A stretch of DNA of 64,000 bases from Typha latifolia. Taxonomy: Eukaryota > Streptophyta > Magnoliopsida > Poales > Typhaceae. Positions 13,055 through 34,654 of the stretch are shown one piece after another. Position numbers and translations under genes: made by a program. Under the pieces are notes generated by a model. The model was given only the letters and a program-made list of their open reading frames with translations, had not been told where the DNA came from and did not search any database. Within the stretch, counting starts at the first letter, position 1. Each line of letters begins with the position of its first letter. The DNA is taken from the NCBI GenBank assembly GCA_019914945.1, contig CM034100.1, positions 17,557,096 through 17,621,095 of the forward strand. Reading direction: 5' to 3'.

Positions 13055-14106
13055 GTGGAATTTAACTAAATTAGATGAGTTGGCGCTCATAATTGCAGGT
13101 TGTCAACCATGGCATCGAGGAATGGTTAATGGAAAGCATGGAGGAGCTGACAAGAGACTTTTTCATGCTGCCTTTGGAGGAGAAAGAGAAGTATCCAATG
13201 GCGCCAGGGACAATTCAAGGATACGGCCACGCCTTCGTCTTCTCAGAGGATCAGAAGCTGGACTGGTGCAACATGCTTGCCCTTGGTGTTCAACCTGCCT
13301 TCATAAGGAATCCAAGACTGTGGCCTACTACACCAGCTCACTTCAGGTACACCCCAAAAGAAGACTCTCAGCTCATTAATGCAAGAGTTTTAACCCCGTC
13401 TGGCATGGTATAGAAGAAATGTTTAACCCTTTCCCTTGCTGCAGTGAGACTCTGGAAATCTACTCAGTGAGGATAAGAGAGCTCTGCCAGAAGCTACTGG
13501 TGCACATAGCCAAGACACTCGGTCTGGCTCCGAGCACCTTCAACGACATGTTCGCCGAGGCCGTGCAGGCCGTGAGGATGAACTACTACCCTCAGTGCCC
13601 GCGGCCCGACCTCGTCTTGGGGCTGAGCTCCCACTCCGATGGCAGTGCCCTCACTGTTCTGCAGCAAGACACAGGGTGCATAGGCCTGCAAATCCTAAAG
13701 GATGATGCATGGATACCAATCCACCCTATCCCCAATGCCCTTGTGATCAACCTTGGAGACACACTTGAGGTAAGGGGATCAAACAACTCCCTATTTAAAT
13801 TACCATCATAATTCGTGCGGAGAACTTTGCTAAGTAACAAACTTGCAGGTGCTAACAAATGGCAAGTACAAGAGTGTGGAACACAGAGCAGTGACAAACG
13901 AGGTGCGGGATAGGCTATCCATTGTCACATTTTATGCTCCCAGCTATGAGGTGGAATTGGGGCCAATCCCTGAACTAGTTAACAACCAGCCATGCAAGTA
14001 CAAGAGATACAATCACGGCGAGTACAGCCGCCACTACGTCACCAACAAGCTGCAGGGGAAGAAGACTCTGGAGTTTGCGAAGCTTCAGAGTCCCATATCA
14101 ACTTAA
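12696..14106 (+). CDS. 2-oxoglutarate/Fe(II)-dependent dioxygenase, SRG1-like
   Basis: Soluble enzyme of the DOXC class that couples decarboxylation of 2-oxoglutarate to oxidation of a small specialised metabolite or hormone; the substrate cannot be read from sequence. Exons are 12696-12965, 13099-13346, 13445-13769 and 13849-14106, giving 366 aa, the usual family length. The N-terminal DIOX_N block has PTYVPERYVRD and GVPVIDMSKL, then ACEEWGFFQVVNHGIEE. The catalytic jelly roll keeps NYYPQCPRPDLVLGLSSHSD, with iron ligands His236 and Asp238, the distal His293 in SVEHRAV, and the 2-oxoglutarate-binding RLS (Arg303-Leu-Ser305). Every active-site residue is present, so the gene looks functional. 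Nearest relatives by motif are SRG1, codeine O-demethylase and jasmonate-oxidase-type proteins. It is convergent with CUL1 downstream. Confidence 0.95.
13008..13057. repeat. (TA)n/(TATG)n microsatellite in dioxygenase intron 1
   Basis: An alternating TATATG/TATA tract fills the middle of the 133-bp first intron. It leaves the donor GTGCGT and the acceptor TTGCAG untouched. Confidence 0.8.
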
Positions 14107-16412
14107 GCAGAAAAAAATATTTCACCTGTGTAACATGTGTATATATATGTATCTGAATGCTAGTGTATAATATCATAGCGAGGAATGCCATGTAAATCTG
14201 GTAATTTAATGGAAAAAGTAGTAGCAACAAATGGAGATGAATCTAGAATAAGTGAGACACTTTCCCTGTAGTTTGTCATCAAACTCCCTGCGATCAAAGA
14301 TGCACGCAATCAGCTGATCACCTCCCAGACAACAATTTAAAGTTTGGCATAATGATTGGCTGAGAGCTCAGCTCCATCAACTCCAAAACATTTTTAGTGG
14401 AGTGTGGGGATGAGGATATTATGCCATGAGAAGCAAAAGACTGTTACTACTATAGAATGAGGCAGCAAGAGTGGTAGAAACAAGCAGTTGTTAATATGCT
14501 GAGGATCATCTCTCTGTACAACTGCTGTGTAGTAATAGTAATAAAGCTTTTGATGAGAAAGACAAATGCTATGGACAATTGAACATGTTTAGTTGCAAGG
14601 AGAGCTCTTCGGAAAAGAGACTCGGCATAAGGAACTTCTTGAAAAAAGAAAAAGAGAAATTCTTACCACTGCTCACCTCCATCTCTGGCGGGACCTCCAG
14701 TCCTCCATCTACGGCCCAACCGTGCAACTCCAACTACCTCTCTTGACCCCCACCACCTATTGATGGTCACCGTGTCTCTGGTCCCACCTGAGTTCCTTTT
14801 CTACACTCAAAATGATTATTCAAAAGAAAAACCAGATAGCATTTTTTATTTTCCAGAAAATGAAAAATGCACTGTTTAAGGCTTTCCAGGGACAGGACAG
14901 TCTAAACGAATAACAACAAACAACGGATTCTAATACGACTATCAAAGAAGCACTGTAATTTCTGGCAAATTCTCCTGCACTACAAAACAGTAACTCACAA
15001 AAAATGCAGCTAGTAATACTGGATCAGAACATGCCTTAGCTATGAAACTTTTCGAAACGAAAAACACGTAAAACAGATGAAAGAAATACGTGTCATTTTT
15101 TATTGCAGAAAAGTTCACATGCATGAAATGCAATATCTATTTTCTGCGAACATGGAAGTTAAACTAGAATTTAATTAAAAATGAAAAGAAGGTGATATTG
15201 ACATAGCTATGTACTTGACATGCAATTCTAAATTCTTTAACAAAAATGAGACCTGTGAAATAAAGAAAGCTAAATAATATCTGCCAAAGCACAAAAACAA
15301 AGCAAGACAAGCTTAAAAAGAGAAAGATATACTGTATGTGCAAAAGGAGAAAAAAAGAAGGAAAGGTCAATCTTTATTTTTCCAACAACTAGAGCACAGG
15401 AAAGAGGGAAAACAAGCATGACTAACACATCGAAAGTTCAGGAACAACCAAGCAGCAGACCAGGCAAAGAAAATAGCCCAACTTTATACTGCTATTGCAC
15501 TCTGTAAAATTGTTGATGGCTGCACTTACGGGAAGAGCAGGTTTAGCATACTCTGTTGGAATCGATGGCTGCACTAACCTTACAAATTCGTTGAATTTTT
15601 CTATACTCCACAATTCCTTGAACCTTCACACACACACACAAGCTATCATTCAATTACATCATGATTGACATTAACATCTCAATGCACATTACGCCACTGC
15701 AGCAAGTGTTTTATCTCCAACCACATAGAACAAAAGTACCATAGAAAAAGCATCTAGGACAAGGAAAACGAGCACCATGTATGGTGATAACTTGCCCTCC
15801 GGAAATGGAATATCAAAACAGGATGCAACAGTCACAAACCGATTCATCAATCAAAGCTGCCTGAGCAGTGGAGACACATATTTCCTTCTCAGAGTAACAG
15901 TTTCTGAGTAAATTGTAACAATAACTATCTCAAGCAATTGCACAAATGAAACACAATGCAGCTTTAGATAAGATAAAAGTAACTATGTGAAGAGTTCCAA
16001 TTCTTGCTAGTCACTTGAGTCATACAATGGACCAATAAACAACTTTAGTGCCAAATAAAATACAATAGAGTTGTAACCAAATAAATGCAGAAAGCAAGTT
16101 CAGAGAGTACATATGCTGACATAATATCAAGATGCAGCACCAAGTAAGTTCCGATTGCGCATTTCACATTCAGAAGCTTCATTCGTACTGTAAGGGGAAG
16201 GGATCTAGGAAGTAACCCAAACCTGGCTTCGAGGATAATGTACAAGAAGGCTTATGTAGTTATGTGTCTTGGCTTTCATCTCTCAAGCAGCAAAATAAGT
16301 TAGAAGCATCTGTTCCAAGATAAAACCAATAGAGAGTTTACATTATTGCTGGCAGCTTCCCAGAAAGAAATGGTGGAAGAGAACTTTCCTTCAGCAACAG
16401 AAAAAGGTTTAT
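14107..16412. other. Convergent spacer: 3' UTRs of dioxygenase and CUL1
   Basis: This is the tail-to-tail interval between the dioxygenase (+) and CUL1 (-). The first hundred or so bases are probably dioxygenase 3' UTR and the last few hundred CUL1 3' UTR. Several short minus-strand frames exist (15422-15613, 16045-16245), but none extends into a spliced model or resembles a family I know. A short (CA)n run lies near 15630. Confidence 0.55.
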
Positions 16413-24810
<8,398 letters not shown>

Positions 24811-24831
24811 GATCTTGAGCTCCAATCAAAA

Positions 24832-25046
24832 CTGAAACATACATCAAGAGCTTAAGAAATCAATATATCCTAAACCCTAATTTCGCCTGTGGATTAGAGG
24901 GAAACGGACTGGTTCGGTCAATGAGAAACAAATTTGGGTCCCGATTTCAAGCATGGGGAAAGAGGAGATGGAAATCGAAGCAAGAGATGAAATCTACAAA
25001 GAGACAAAGGAAAAGAGGGAAAGGTAAAGAATGGGATGATGAGCAC
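24832..25046 (-). other. Putative 5' UTR intron of CUL1
   Basis: On the minus strand a donor (AATCAG then GTGCTC) at 25046 and an acceptor (GTTTCAG) ending at 24832 bracket a 215-bp intron ending 21 bases before the CUL1 ATG. The upstream untranslated exon would lie at about 25047-25170. Telomere-repeat-like AAACCCTAA sequences occur near 24873 and 25107, as often seen around plant housekeeping leaders. RNA evidence is needed to confirm it. Confidence 0.5.
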
Positions 25047-27032
25047 CTGATTTGAAAGCCAAACGAAGGAAGAAGTAGGAATTGGCAGCGCCTTGGATTT
25101 GGAACCCTAACCTTAATTTTAGTCAAAGAAATGGGAATTTGGGAGCTGCGGAGGAAGCTGACCGCCGACGGAGTTCTTGAAAAACCAAGAACAACTTTAT
25201 TAAGCTATTAAAATAAGCAAAATAAAAAGAGATCGGAATGAAGCTTGTAATAAAGAAGCGCAATTTGCATTCCGCTCCCCAACTTATTGGTTTATCTTGT
25301 TTTGAGACCTGTCTTCCAAAAAAATAGAAACATTTATAAAAAGCACCCTATGTTTTACTCCTATTATTATTACTCACTCTTTATCATATAAATATTTATC
25401 ATTGAAACTATTTATTTTACTTCAAACGTCTCAAGATACTCTATCTTAGTTTAAAATAGATATAAATTAATTTAGTATCTTGAAAAATTATTTTTAAAAT
25501 TGAGGTAAAAGTTAATGGAGAACTTAATTTTAAAATTAAATAAGAAGTATTTTAAAAATACTTTTATTTTTCAATGTAGCAAAATATTATTAACTCACAT
25601 TATTTTCTTGAGATATTAAAAATAAAATTTAGAATAATATGGTAAATATTCATACGGTAAAATATAAAAGATAAAAAAAACAAAAGATACTAAATTTAAA
25701 GAGTTCTTTTTCCCTACCACCCTTTATATTTATTTTTCTAGGATGAAAAAGATTTAATGATCGATATGCTAGTGATTATTTATTTCTAAATTATAAATTT
25801 TAATTGACGTTCTTTTTGCAGGTATGATCTTCTAAAACTTCTTCTTCTTCTTTTTTGCAGGTATATTTCAGTTAAATTATATAGTTCGACTTCTAATAAA
25901 GTCTTGTTTTTTAATTAAAATTTGATAATCAGATAGAGGTAAAAATAGAGAACTAAATTAAAGCAAAAGGAGCTTTATTTTAATTTCATCAGCAGCTGTT
26001 ATTTGATCCAGTAGAGGAGTTGATAAGAATATTTTTTTTTTCCATAATTCTATGGATGTAAGACAATCGGTTGTCCTCATTGTGTACATTAATTCTGAAG
26101 CTTTCCTGAAGCCCCTGTTTGAAGAAAATGAGTGCAAGAAGCACAAGTTCTACAGGTAAATGAGCAGTGTGATTACGGACATAAACCATGTGAAGAACAT
26201 GGTGGAGAAAATGAAAAAAGAATTACTTAGTAAGACAAAGCATGTAAGAGATTGGTTTGAAATAATACATTTTATAATAAATATTTTAAATTTTAGAAGA
26301 TTTTATTATACAAAGTAATAGTTATGTTCATATGCTGAGCAAAGATTTAAGGGGCTGAGGTGGTGAAGAGAACTCGTGTTGCCAACGGAGACGAGGCGTG
26401 AATCTTTACTGAAGCTGCTGATGTTGTTTAGGTTTTCGACTTTTTGTATTTTTATTTAGTTGTTATATTTTGTGTGCTCCGGTCCAAATCAATTGTGATA
26501 TTTGAATAGAGGTAGAACTTATGGTTATGGATGTTGATTTTATTTCACTTGTGAGGTAGAGTTAGATTTGATAGATTTTATAAATTAATTTTTTTTTGAG
26601 ATTAATAGTATTTTAAGTTTTAACTAAACACAATGAATGTGGCATGGTTGTCAAAAAAGAAGAAGTACGATTATTGACATCGATCGATCACACTGCTGAA
26701 GATAAACCAAGATGCCACGATTCATACTTATCATTCTCAAGAAATATATTTAATAGAACCAAAATGGGAGTGCAAATATCACGGACCGTTACTGGCTCCT
26801 AATACGGCGCGATCTCGTGGACCCCACAGCAACGCCAGCCCGGCTGCGCGTGCCCTTTTTCCAAGAATACCCCCCTAAGACGTGTCCGAGGTCTCCTCTC
26901 TTCTTCCGTTCCCCTTCACCGGCTTTTTCCGGTCAACCCGGGCATCTTCATCCTTCCCTCTATAAAACCTTCATCTCCTCCCCCGTTCCATCTATCCTCC
27001 TCAATCATTAAAGCGCTTAAAGAGAAACAACA
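25047..27032. other. Divergent AT-rich spacer between CUL1 and HAK
   Basis: CUL1 (-) and the potassium transporter (+) are head to head, so this interval carries both promoters. About 25300-25800 is very AT-rich and structureless. Between 25810 and 25870 a segment containing CTTTTTGCAGGTAT is imperfectly repeated. Open frames at 25958-26189 (-) are short and unlike any family I recognise. From 26780 the composition turns GC/C-rich and leads into the HAK leader. Confidence 0.55.
26961..26967 (+). promoter_or_regulatory. TATA box of the HAK transporter gene
   Basis: CTCTATAAAACC places TATAAAA 72 bp ahead of the ATG at 27033, in the first clear TATA context upstream of the gene. The leader between them is C/T-rich, which is usual for plant core promoters. 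Confidence 0.7.
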
Positions 27033-28330
27033 ATGGATGAGGGAGGCGAAGCCCGTGCCGCGGAATCGGACGGGCACGGAGATGTCGTCGGGGAGAACTT
27101 CGAGACCTCGAAGCTCCGCCGCTACGACTCACTCGACATGGAGGCCGCCAATATCAGCTCGTCTCACGCTTCCCGATCCAACCAGGTTATCATATCTCCT
27201 TGTTATGCATGTCCATCTGCTTTATAGATAACATTATTATTGATCTGGGACAATTTGTTGTCTAACAATTATAGGCGAAGGATTGGGAGACGGTATTGCG
27301 GCTTGCGTTCCAGAGCATCGGGATTGTGTATGGGGATATCGGGACTTCGCCGTTGTACGTGTACGCGAGCACGTTCACCGAAGGGATCCATCATGAAGAT
27401 GATATCTTGGGAGTGCTCTCCCTCATCTTCTACACCTTCGCCCTCATACCGATCATCAAGTACGTCTTCATCGTCCTCCAAGCCAATGACAATGGCGACG
27501 GTGAGATCTCTGTTAGATGATAGGGATGCGTTCTTTTTTATTTACTAAGAATAAATGTTTTCATATTGGAATCTGGGGGGTGCTTGGGACTGCAGGAGGC
27601 ACGTTTGCTTTGTATTCGTTGATATGCCGCTATGCGAAAGTAGGGTTGATACCAAACCAGCAAGCAGAAGACAGAGAAGTATCGAACTTCCGGTTGGAAT
27701 ATCCGAATCGGCGACTCCAACGAGCTACGAAGGTGAAGGCGGCTCTCGAGAACAGCCGATTTGCCAAGTACTTCCTTTTGTTCGTTACCATGCTAGGGAC
27801 TTCCATGGTCATAGGAGATGGAGTTTTAACGCCATGCATATCAGGTATATGATGTATCGCTGCATATCTCCTCTTCTTTAATCCTTACTTAAGTGGGTCA
27901 TTAGAACAAACAAAGTATGATTATATATCCACCAACAAAAGGCAAAAACCAGCAGTAAAACCAAATTCATGAATTTTCTAGTCTCTCTTAAAGTTGTAGT
28001 ATAAAGGGCCATCTTGATGACAAATTACTCATTGATTGTGCCGTTGAGGATTGCTTGTATCTTTGGACTGCATGACTTTTCGACGGCAAGGTACATGGAT
28101 GCTAGTATTGGCTTGTCAAGTTAAGTATACCATTTAGAATAGAAGTTAAAAAGTTTTATATACATTTGTATTTGAAAATGCACCTTTCTCTTAAGTGGCA
28201 TGTGATGTAAAGTTATAACTATTTTGCAATCTTATGTTTGTCCTCATAGAGGATATATCTTGGCCCACTTGCGAAAATCCTATAACCATAGCAATTAATT
28301 AGCACAAAGAAAGAGCATGTGAGAGCCAAG

Positions 28331-28390
<60 letters not shown>

Positions 28391-31330
28391 GTCTCTATAG
28401 TCTATACCTATCTATTCTATTCATCATTAGAAAGATATTACTTCTAAATCTCTCAACTGTTTGATAAGGATCTGTAACATCATTGTACTGCTTTAACTTA
28501 CTTAATTAGTACTTACTGTTTTAGCTTACTTTGTTTATTTCTTCTCTCCTCGTAGACTTTTGTTTTGTTTGTTTATTCTAATCTAAGTTTGGATTTTTGT
28601 GACAGTTTTATCTGCGGTAGGCGGCATTAAGGCGGCCACAGACTCTATGACTGATGGTAAAAGATGATAGCAAAATAGACCAATATTTTGCAAGTTCATT
28701 TCTTTCTTATGGGCACAAAGCATACAGTTTCACGTTTCATTTAATGAATATCACCTTTTTGACTATATCCCACTTCTAGACATGTGATATGCCTCAGCCA
28801 AACTTCTTCTGCTTTTCTTTTCTTTTAGTATTATAGAGAAAAAGTCTCACTTAACTTATTTCGTCTATAATCCGAGAGAAACTAGAGATAAAGCAATTAC
28901 TGTGGAGTATTTGATCAAACCAGGCCTTCTCGTAAACTTAATTTTATTATTCAAGTAGTTATAGGATGGCCCCACCTGAGCTTGAGGAGTTAGGCAAGGA
29001 TGCATAAAATATTTTATGTTATATGGGAGTAAATTATTTGGGTAAATAATAAGTTTTCCAATCTGATCAAAAACTTATGAATGCTTGACATACTTTGTTA
29101 CGTTCTCAGACAGGATCGTGTTGATCTCAATCGTCATCCTGATTTGCCTATTCCTAGTTCAGAGATTTGGAACTGATAAGGTGGGCTACAGTTTTGCGCC
29201 AATAATTACCATTTGGCTCCTAGCTATTGCTGGCGTAGGTGTGTACAACTTTGTCAAATATGATCCATTGGTGATCAAAGCGCTTAATCCCATGTACATT
29301 GTGTACTACTTTAAGAGGAATGGAAAAAATGCTTGGATTTCTCTTGGCGGAGTTGTTCTCTGCATAACAGGTAATTATCCTTTTGTTATCTAACCATTTA
29401 AGCTTTCAAATTAAGTAATTATTTAACAATAAATATGATTGCAGTTTTCTTTTTGAATGATTTATATTAAGAATTATTGTGAAATAGGTGTGGAAGCACT
29501 CTTTGCTGATGTTGGGCACTTTACAGTCCGATCAATTCAAATAAGCATATGCTGTATTACTTTCCCATGCCTCATCTTAGCATACACGGGCCAAGCATCA
29601 TACTTGAGGAAGTACAAGGAGAACGTCGGTGACACCTTCTACCAATCAATACCACGTAATGATTTCATAAGTTAGCATTTGTGTGTATACTTCTTTAATT
29701 CCTTGTTGCACAAATCTCTAATCATGTTATCCTAACAAAAGAATAGAAATTTAATATCGATATCTACACTGTTCTTATTTGTTAAACTTTCATTATAACA
29801 CTTAATCTTGGAGTTAGGATCAAAATTGCTACCTTTGAAGGAAAAGTTAATTTGTTCATATATTTTTTGTGATATTTTACACAGAAATCTTTAGCTGAAT
29901 TGCATGCATGTATGTTCTCCTTCTATTAACTGATGACATAGAAGCCCATTAATGTTAGAAATTTGTCACTGACACTATGTGAAGAAAGTTGATGACCTTA
30001 TTTAATTTATTCATTCTTTTTAACTTTTTGTTCAGATGGATTATACTGGCCAATGTTTGTATTGGCTCTCTTGGCATCCGTGATTGCTAGCCAAGCCATG
30101 ATCTCGGGTGCATTCTCTATAATCCAACAGTCCCTTTCACTTGGTTGCTTCCCACGTGTGAAAATTATCCACACCTCATCTAAGTACGAGGGTCAAGTCT
30201 ACATCCCGGAGATAAATTACGTTCTTATGGTTGCTTGCATCGCCGTCACCGCCGGCTTTAAGACCACTGTAAAGATCGGCAACGCATATGGTACGTCATC
30301 TACAAGACTACAACTTTGTACAACTTTAATCCTTTAATTTTTTTCTCAAATTTATAATTTACCCATCCATTTTTGTTTTTACTGTCTCAAAAATTTAAAA
30401 TATTTTTGCAAAAAGTGACCACCATAGTAGTAAATTTTGACTCTTGATTTGTATCAAAATGCAGGTATTGCTGTGGTATTTGTCATGACCCTCACTTCAT
30501 CTCTTGTAACTCTAATCATGATCATGATATGGAAGACCCACATCATCAAGATAATCATCTTCGTGGCCGTGATCGGATCAGTCGAGCTTATCTACTTGAG
30601 TTCGGTGCTCTACAAGTTCGATCAAGGCGGCTACCTTCCATTAGCCTTTGCTGTATTCCTCATCGCAGTAATGCTCGTCTGGAACTACGTCTACTACAAA
30701 AGATACACATATGAACTAAGGAACAAGGTACCAAACGAGAGATTGCAGAATTTAGCCACGGATTCCAACGTATGCCACCTTCCTGGTATTGCCTTCTTCT
30801 ACTCCGAGCTTGTTCAAGGTATTCCTCCCATATTTGAGCATTACGTTGCAAATGTGCCGGCGTTGCACTCTGTACTCGTCTTCGTTTCCATCAAGTCGCT
30901 GCCGATAAGTAGGGTTCCGACCGAGGAGCGCTTCTTGTTCCGTCGTGTCGGGTCTCGCGACAGTTTTGTGTTCAGATGCGTCGCGAGATATGGCTACAAG
31001 GACGCGAGGAACGAGAACGAGCAGTTCGATAAGATGTTGGTGGAAAGGCTGAAGGAATACATGAAAGAAGAGCGGTTCAGAGACGGCGAAGTTGTAAGTG
31101 AGGCGGTGGTGGAAAGAGAGATCGAGTTGGTGGAGAAGGAGTGGAATAATGGAGTGGTGCATCTCTTTGGGGAGAATGAGGTGGTTGCAGGGAAGGAGAG
31201 TGGGATTTGGAAGAAGATAGTGATAAACTATGCCTATAATATAATGAAGAGTAACTTGAGGCAACAAGATAAAGTGTTTACTATTCCTCGCAGGCAGTTG
31301 CTCAAGGTTGGAATGACTATTGAACTATAA
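27033..31330 (+). CDS. HAK/KUP-type potassium transporter (HAK5/HAK1-like)
   Basis: Membrane K+ (H+-coupled) transporter; high-affinity root K+ uptake is the usual role of the HAK5/HAK1 group, to which I assign it tentatively. Exons: 27033-27185, 27275-27500, 27596-27844, 28606-28656, 29110-29370, 29488-29655, 30036-30290 and 30465-31330, for 742 aa. After a hydrophilic N-terminus, [20 protein letters not shown] is the family signature in the first membrane helix. Others follow: [68 protein letters not shown] and FDQGGYLPL. The cytoplasmic C-terminal domain has [10 protein letters not shown] and ends [10 protein letters not shown], close to the family ending KVGMTYEI/V. About twelve hydrophobic segments are visible. 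Exon 4 is only 51 nt. Intron 3 holds a CT/TA microsatellite. No frame breaks were seen. Confidence 0.95.
28332..28390. repeat. Compound (CT)n(TA)n microsatellite in HAK intron 3
   Basis: A pure CT run (28332-28370) passes directly into a TA run (to 28390). It lies in the middle of the 761-bp intron between exons 3 and 4, away from the splice sites. Confidence 0.9.
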
Positions 31331-33173
31331 TAGAAGTACTCAAGAAGAATTAATAAGTTCGCCTTATTCAGAGCATGACTTCTTAGTTTTTCTTTCTTTT
31401 CTTTTTTCTGTTGGGTTAAAAGGGAAAATCCAAGGATGAATATTATATTTAAAAATTGTATTTAGGACACGAGATTTCTCGTAACATATTAATGTTGCTA
31501 GGCTTGTTCTGATATCTTGCATGCTTGTATGTTTTCAGTTAATGAGGTTTATGCTTAATTTTATTCTAATTGGATAAAATTTTGATCTATCCCTTGTCTG
31601 ATATATCAGTTGAGTTTCTGATCCTCTACTAATTAGATATGATTTTGAGATTTGCAACAATTTGCAGGCTATTATTAAGTTCCTTTTTTTTCAACTTTAA
31701 TCAGACCCTGTGAACATGCTTGTGGCAAGTCTGAACATGATAGTATGATACTGGAAACAGAAACAAACTCCTAAAAGATGCAGACCCATGAGAAGTACCT
31801 AATTCTTCATTTATCAATGTGCTTCCTTTCCTACTTAGTCTTGAAGGTATGATGACTGTATCACATAGTAGTTATCAATGTCAAATTCCCAATGAAACAT
31901 TTACCTGACCGAAATTGGAATGAATAACCTCTTAGTAGAGGAGAAAACTGTCTTTCTTGCTTATGATTTGTATTGCTCTACTAAAATTTTCCGCAATTGA
32001 GGACATGGTGTTACACAGAGATACATGAAGAAAAAGTATCTAGTGGTGCTGCACCTAATTTTCTTAATCAATACTACAATTTTAAAGATGGTACTTCGGT
32101 GCGACAAGCTCCAATAGGCATCAGAAGCTTGCAAAGGGCTCCTTCTTCGCATGCGAATCTTATCAATAATAGGTTGAAATTTGTTGATTAGTGCGATTCC
32201 ACGCAGTGGTGCTCACGCGATTCCTTCTTAGTTCCAAATTCAACACTTGTTGACAAGCTGCATCATTCCAATTGAATTATTGACGCAATCGATTCTAATG
32301 TTTGTGATGAAGCCAAGCACCTTTGAGAGGAGAGCCTGACATTAACTTCAAAATATTTCCTAACGAATGGTCCCCTCAAGCTTTATTGTAAAATGAGAAA
32401 CCTCTTATTGGAGATAGGATATTTTTTAATTCTTCAATCAAATATGCTTCTTTTCTGTTCTCCAATATTACATTATGACAGTACTTCATCTTACTTTTAT
32501 TTCAGTATCAATGATAATTATTCAAAGTCTGATAGTTTCTTTACCAGAAATCCTGCAATAGCAATCTTTGCAGTGAGTTTTAAGCTTCGGCTAAAGAGTC
32601 CACATCTAAATTCATCTATGATTTAGGTTCTTCTTTCGTCATTATGTTTCATGATTGCTGCAATTGAACTTTATACACTCTGTATGCAAACACCTATAAC
32701 AAGGTAATAAGATTATTATAGAATTGCAAGTAGAACTGGGATATGCGGTCTTGCTTATGCATATCTTTGATTACACTCACAGATGGATTTTAAGGAAGTT
32801 AAGTAAAGAAGGATTTGTGACCAAGTTATATCAAAACTTAAAATTCAGCTATGATTACTCTCAACTCCTTGAATGACTTATATCAGAACTCCGGACGAGC
32901 AGCTAGCATACAAGATCAATTAGATTAAAATGCTCAATATGTTCAGTTATCAAGAGGAATATGTAGAATTCACATACTTGTATATATAGAAACAGAAACC
33001 TTATATAAATCTAAAATTAGAAACGCTGACAAATAGTGATGGTAGAAAAGGACTTTCTAATGAATGAAGATGACAAAGAAAAGTTAGCAGATAAAGTTCT
33101 TTCTTTCCCTCATCATATCATATAAATCATGTGGAACATTATCATTCAGCAGAAAGCCCAACTTCGCCATTAA
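31331..33173. other. Convergent spacer between HAK and first NF-YB gene
   Basis: HAK (+) and the NF-YB gene (-) end toward each other here. The first part is T-rich HAK 3' UTR. An open frame at 31997-32191 (+) has no start context, splice support or recognisable similarity. Nothing else is supported. Confidence 0.55.
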
Positions 33174-33710
33174 TTAGAGAAATTTTTGAGTGTTTGCAGG
33201 ATCTTTGACATCCAGAGAACTAGCAAGTGGTTGTTGCTTCGTATGTCGATCTTTTCTAAAGATTGATAATTCATCTCGAACATCAATCTGAATAGCCTTA
33301 TTCTGCTTCATTGATGTTGCCAGGATCTCTTCATTCTCCCTATATTTATGCAAGTATCTTCCCATTGTCTCTGCATATTCATCAAGGCCAAGTGACTTCA
33401 TAGCATAACAAATGTCATCTCCGTTGATCGTCTTGCGCTTCTCCTTGCGGCATCGATCTGAGGCTTCTCCAGTGATAAAGCTGACAAATTCTGATGCACA
33501 CTCCTGCATAGTTTCTTTGGCTTGCTTCGATATCTTAGCATTAGGCGGTAAAACTTGCTTCATTATTCGCCCAACATTGGCTATTGGCAATAGATGATCT
33601 TCTTCCTTGACTCCATCCACGCGTTCATCTTCTGAGATAACATTCAGTGAGGCCCTTGGAAGACTGCAGCTGCCTCTAGAATGGTCTTTGCCGTATAATT
33701 TTCCATCCAT
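33174..33710 (-). CDS. NF-YB (HAP3/CBF-A) subunit, non-LEC1 type, copy 1
   Basis: Histone-fold subunit that pairs with NF-YC and then with NF-YA or other partners to bind CCAAT-containing promoters in the nucleus. It is a single uninterrupted exon of 178 aa. The conserved core spans about residues 40-126: [57 protein letters not shown] and YLHKYRE. Lysine follows KIS (KISK), where LEC1-type proteins have aspartate (KISD), so this is a non-LEC1 member. [14 protein letters not shown] departs from the common LWAM(A/S)TLGFEDY and places it near the NF-YB4/5-like branch. The short tails are not conserved. A paralogue lies 2.9 kb upstream on the same strand. Confidence 0.93.
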   Translation of the reverse strand: MDGKLYGKDHSRGSCSLPRASLNVISEDERVDGVKEEDHLLPIANVGRIMKQVLPPNAKISKQAKETMQECASEFVSFITGEASDRCRKEKRKTINGDDICYAMKSLGLDEYAETMGRYLHKYRENEEILATSMKQNKAIQIDVRDELSIFRKDRHTKQQPLASSLDVKDPANTQKFL

Positions 33711-34247
33711 CTCTAACGAGGAGAAAAACGTCCTAAACTAACTGAAGGAAATTATCACCTTGTGGCATCTGAGCTCCTTACTTGAGTGTTGATATAGGCA
33801 TGAGGATATATTCATCTACTTGTTTACTCGATAAGTTCCTAATATCCCTCAAAAGATGTGAGAATGTTCTAATGCTATTGGCCTAACATTGTCTGGGTAC
33901 GCCCAATAATAACTCGTTACCTTGACACCTGACCAACCAGTTTAAAAGTACTCCCAGTATTAGTTTGGAGATTAACAATATAGGTACATATTTAGTGTGA
34001 TCATGTTGCCTTGTTTGAGGTTAAAAAATAGACATTAGGGCATGGTATAAAATTAATAATCACAGGAGCTACAGCAATTTTGGTTTGTTTAATTCAGCAG
34101 TACTAGCGATGATTTGAGATTATATGGAAAATCATATTAGAGCAACTCAACGTTGTGTGTATAGCGTACAACTATAAGGAATCATTTAAGGCAACTAAAA
34201 CATAGAAACTAAAAAAATTCACTCAGTGATTCAGTAAATTTTCTCTA

Positions 34248-34450
34248 TCTTCAGTTATTAAATGTGCAATTTACATTCATTATCAGAACTTGGAGGCCTG
34301 AATCTTTCTATTGCCTGATCACTCGTTAATTAATTCAGTAACCTTTCTTTTTAATTTTTGTTTATATATCTTCAGTTATTAAATGTGAAGATTGCATTCT
34401 TTATCCAGAACTTCTTACAGGCCTACATCTTAATACGTATTGCGTGATCA
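34248..34450. repeat. Diverged tandem repeat, period about 121 bp
   Basis: TCTTCAGTTATTAAATGTG occurs at 34248 and again at 34369. The sequence after each is similar but eroded (CATTCATTATCAGAACTTGG versus CATTCTTTATCCAGAACTTC, then GGCCTGAATCTT versus GGCCTACATCTT, and TGCCTGATCA versus TGCGTGATCA). This is an old local duplication. Confidence 0.7.
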
Positions 34451-34654
34451 TACAATAATAATATGTAGACTTTATTCTCCAGTGAAGATCAAATATGACA
34501 TTTGTAAACATAAGAAACATCAAAGAATTTGGTTGGTTGTGACGTCGGATGGATTAATGCATTTTATGCATGACACATGACCTGACAATCTCCAAGTCAG
34601 TTGTTCCTTTATTTTTTTTGAGCTTTGATTCGAAAGTATTAACAAGCAATGTTG

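Noticed and set aside
15422..16245. Minus-strand frames downstream of CUL1, one ending at a good donor-like GTAAGT near 15530.
   Set aside because: No continuing exon could be joined in frame; more likely CUL1 3' UTR and spacer.
25958..26189. Minus-strand open frames in the CUL1-HAK spacer, considered as a retrotransposon gag remnant.
   Set aside because: No zinc knuckle, protease or polymerase motif and no terminal repeats; composition is that of the AT-rich spacer.
30752..31267. 171-residue open frame antisense to the last HAK exon.
   Set aside because: A shadow of the GC-rich coding strand; no similarity to known proteins and no promoter or splice signals.
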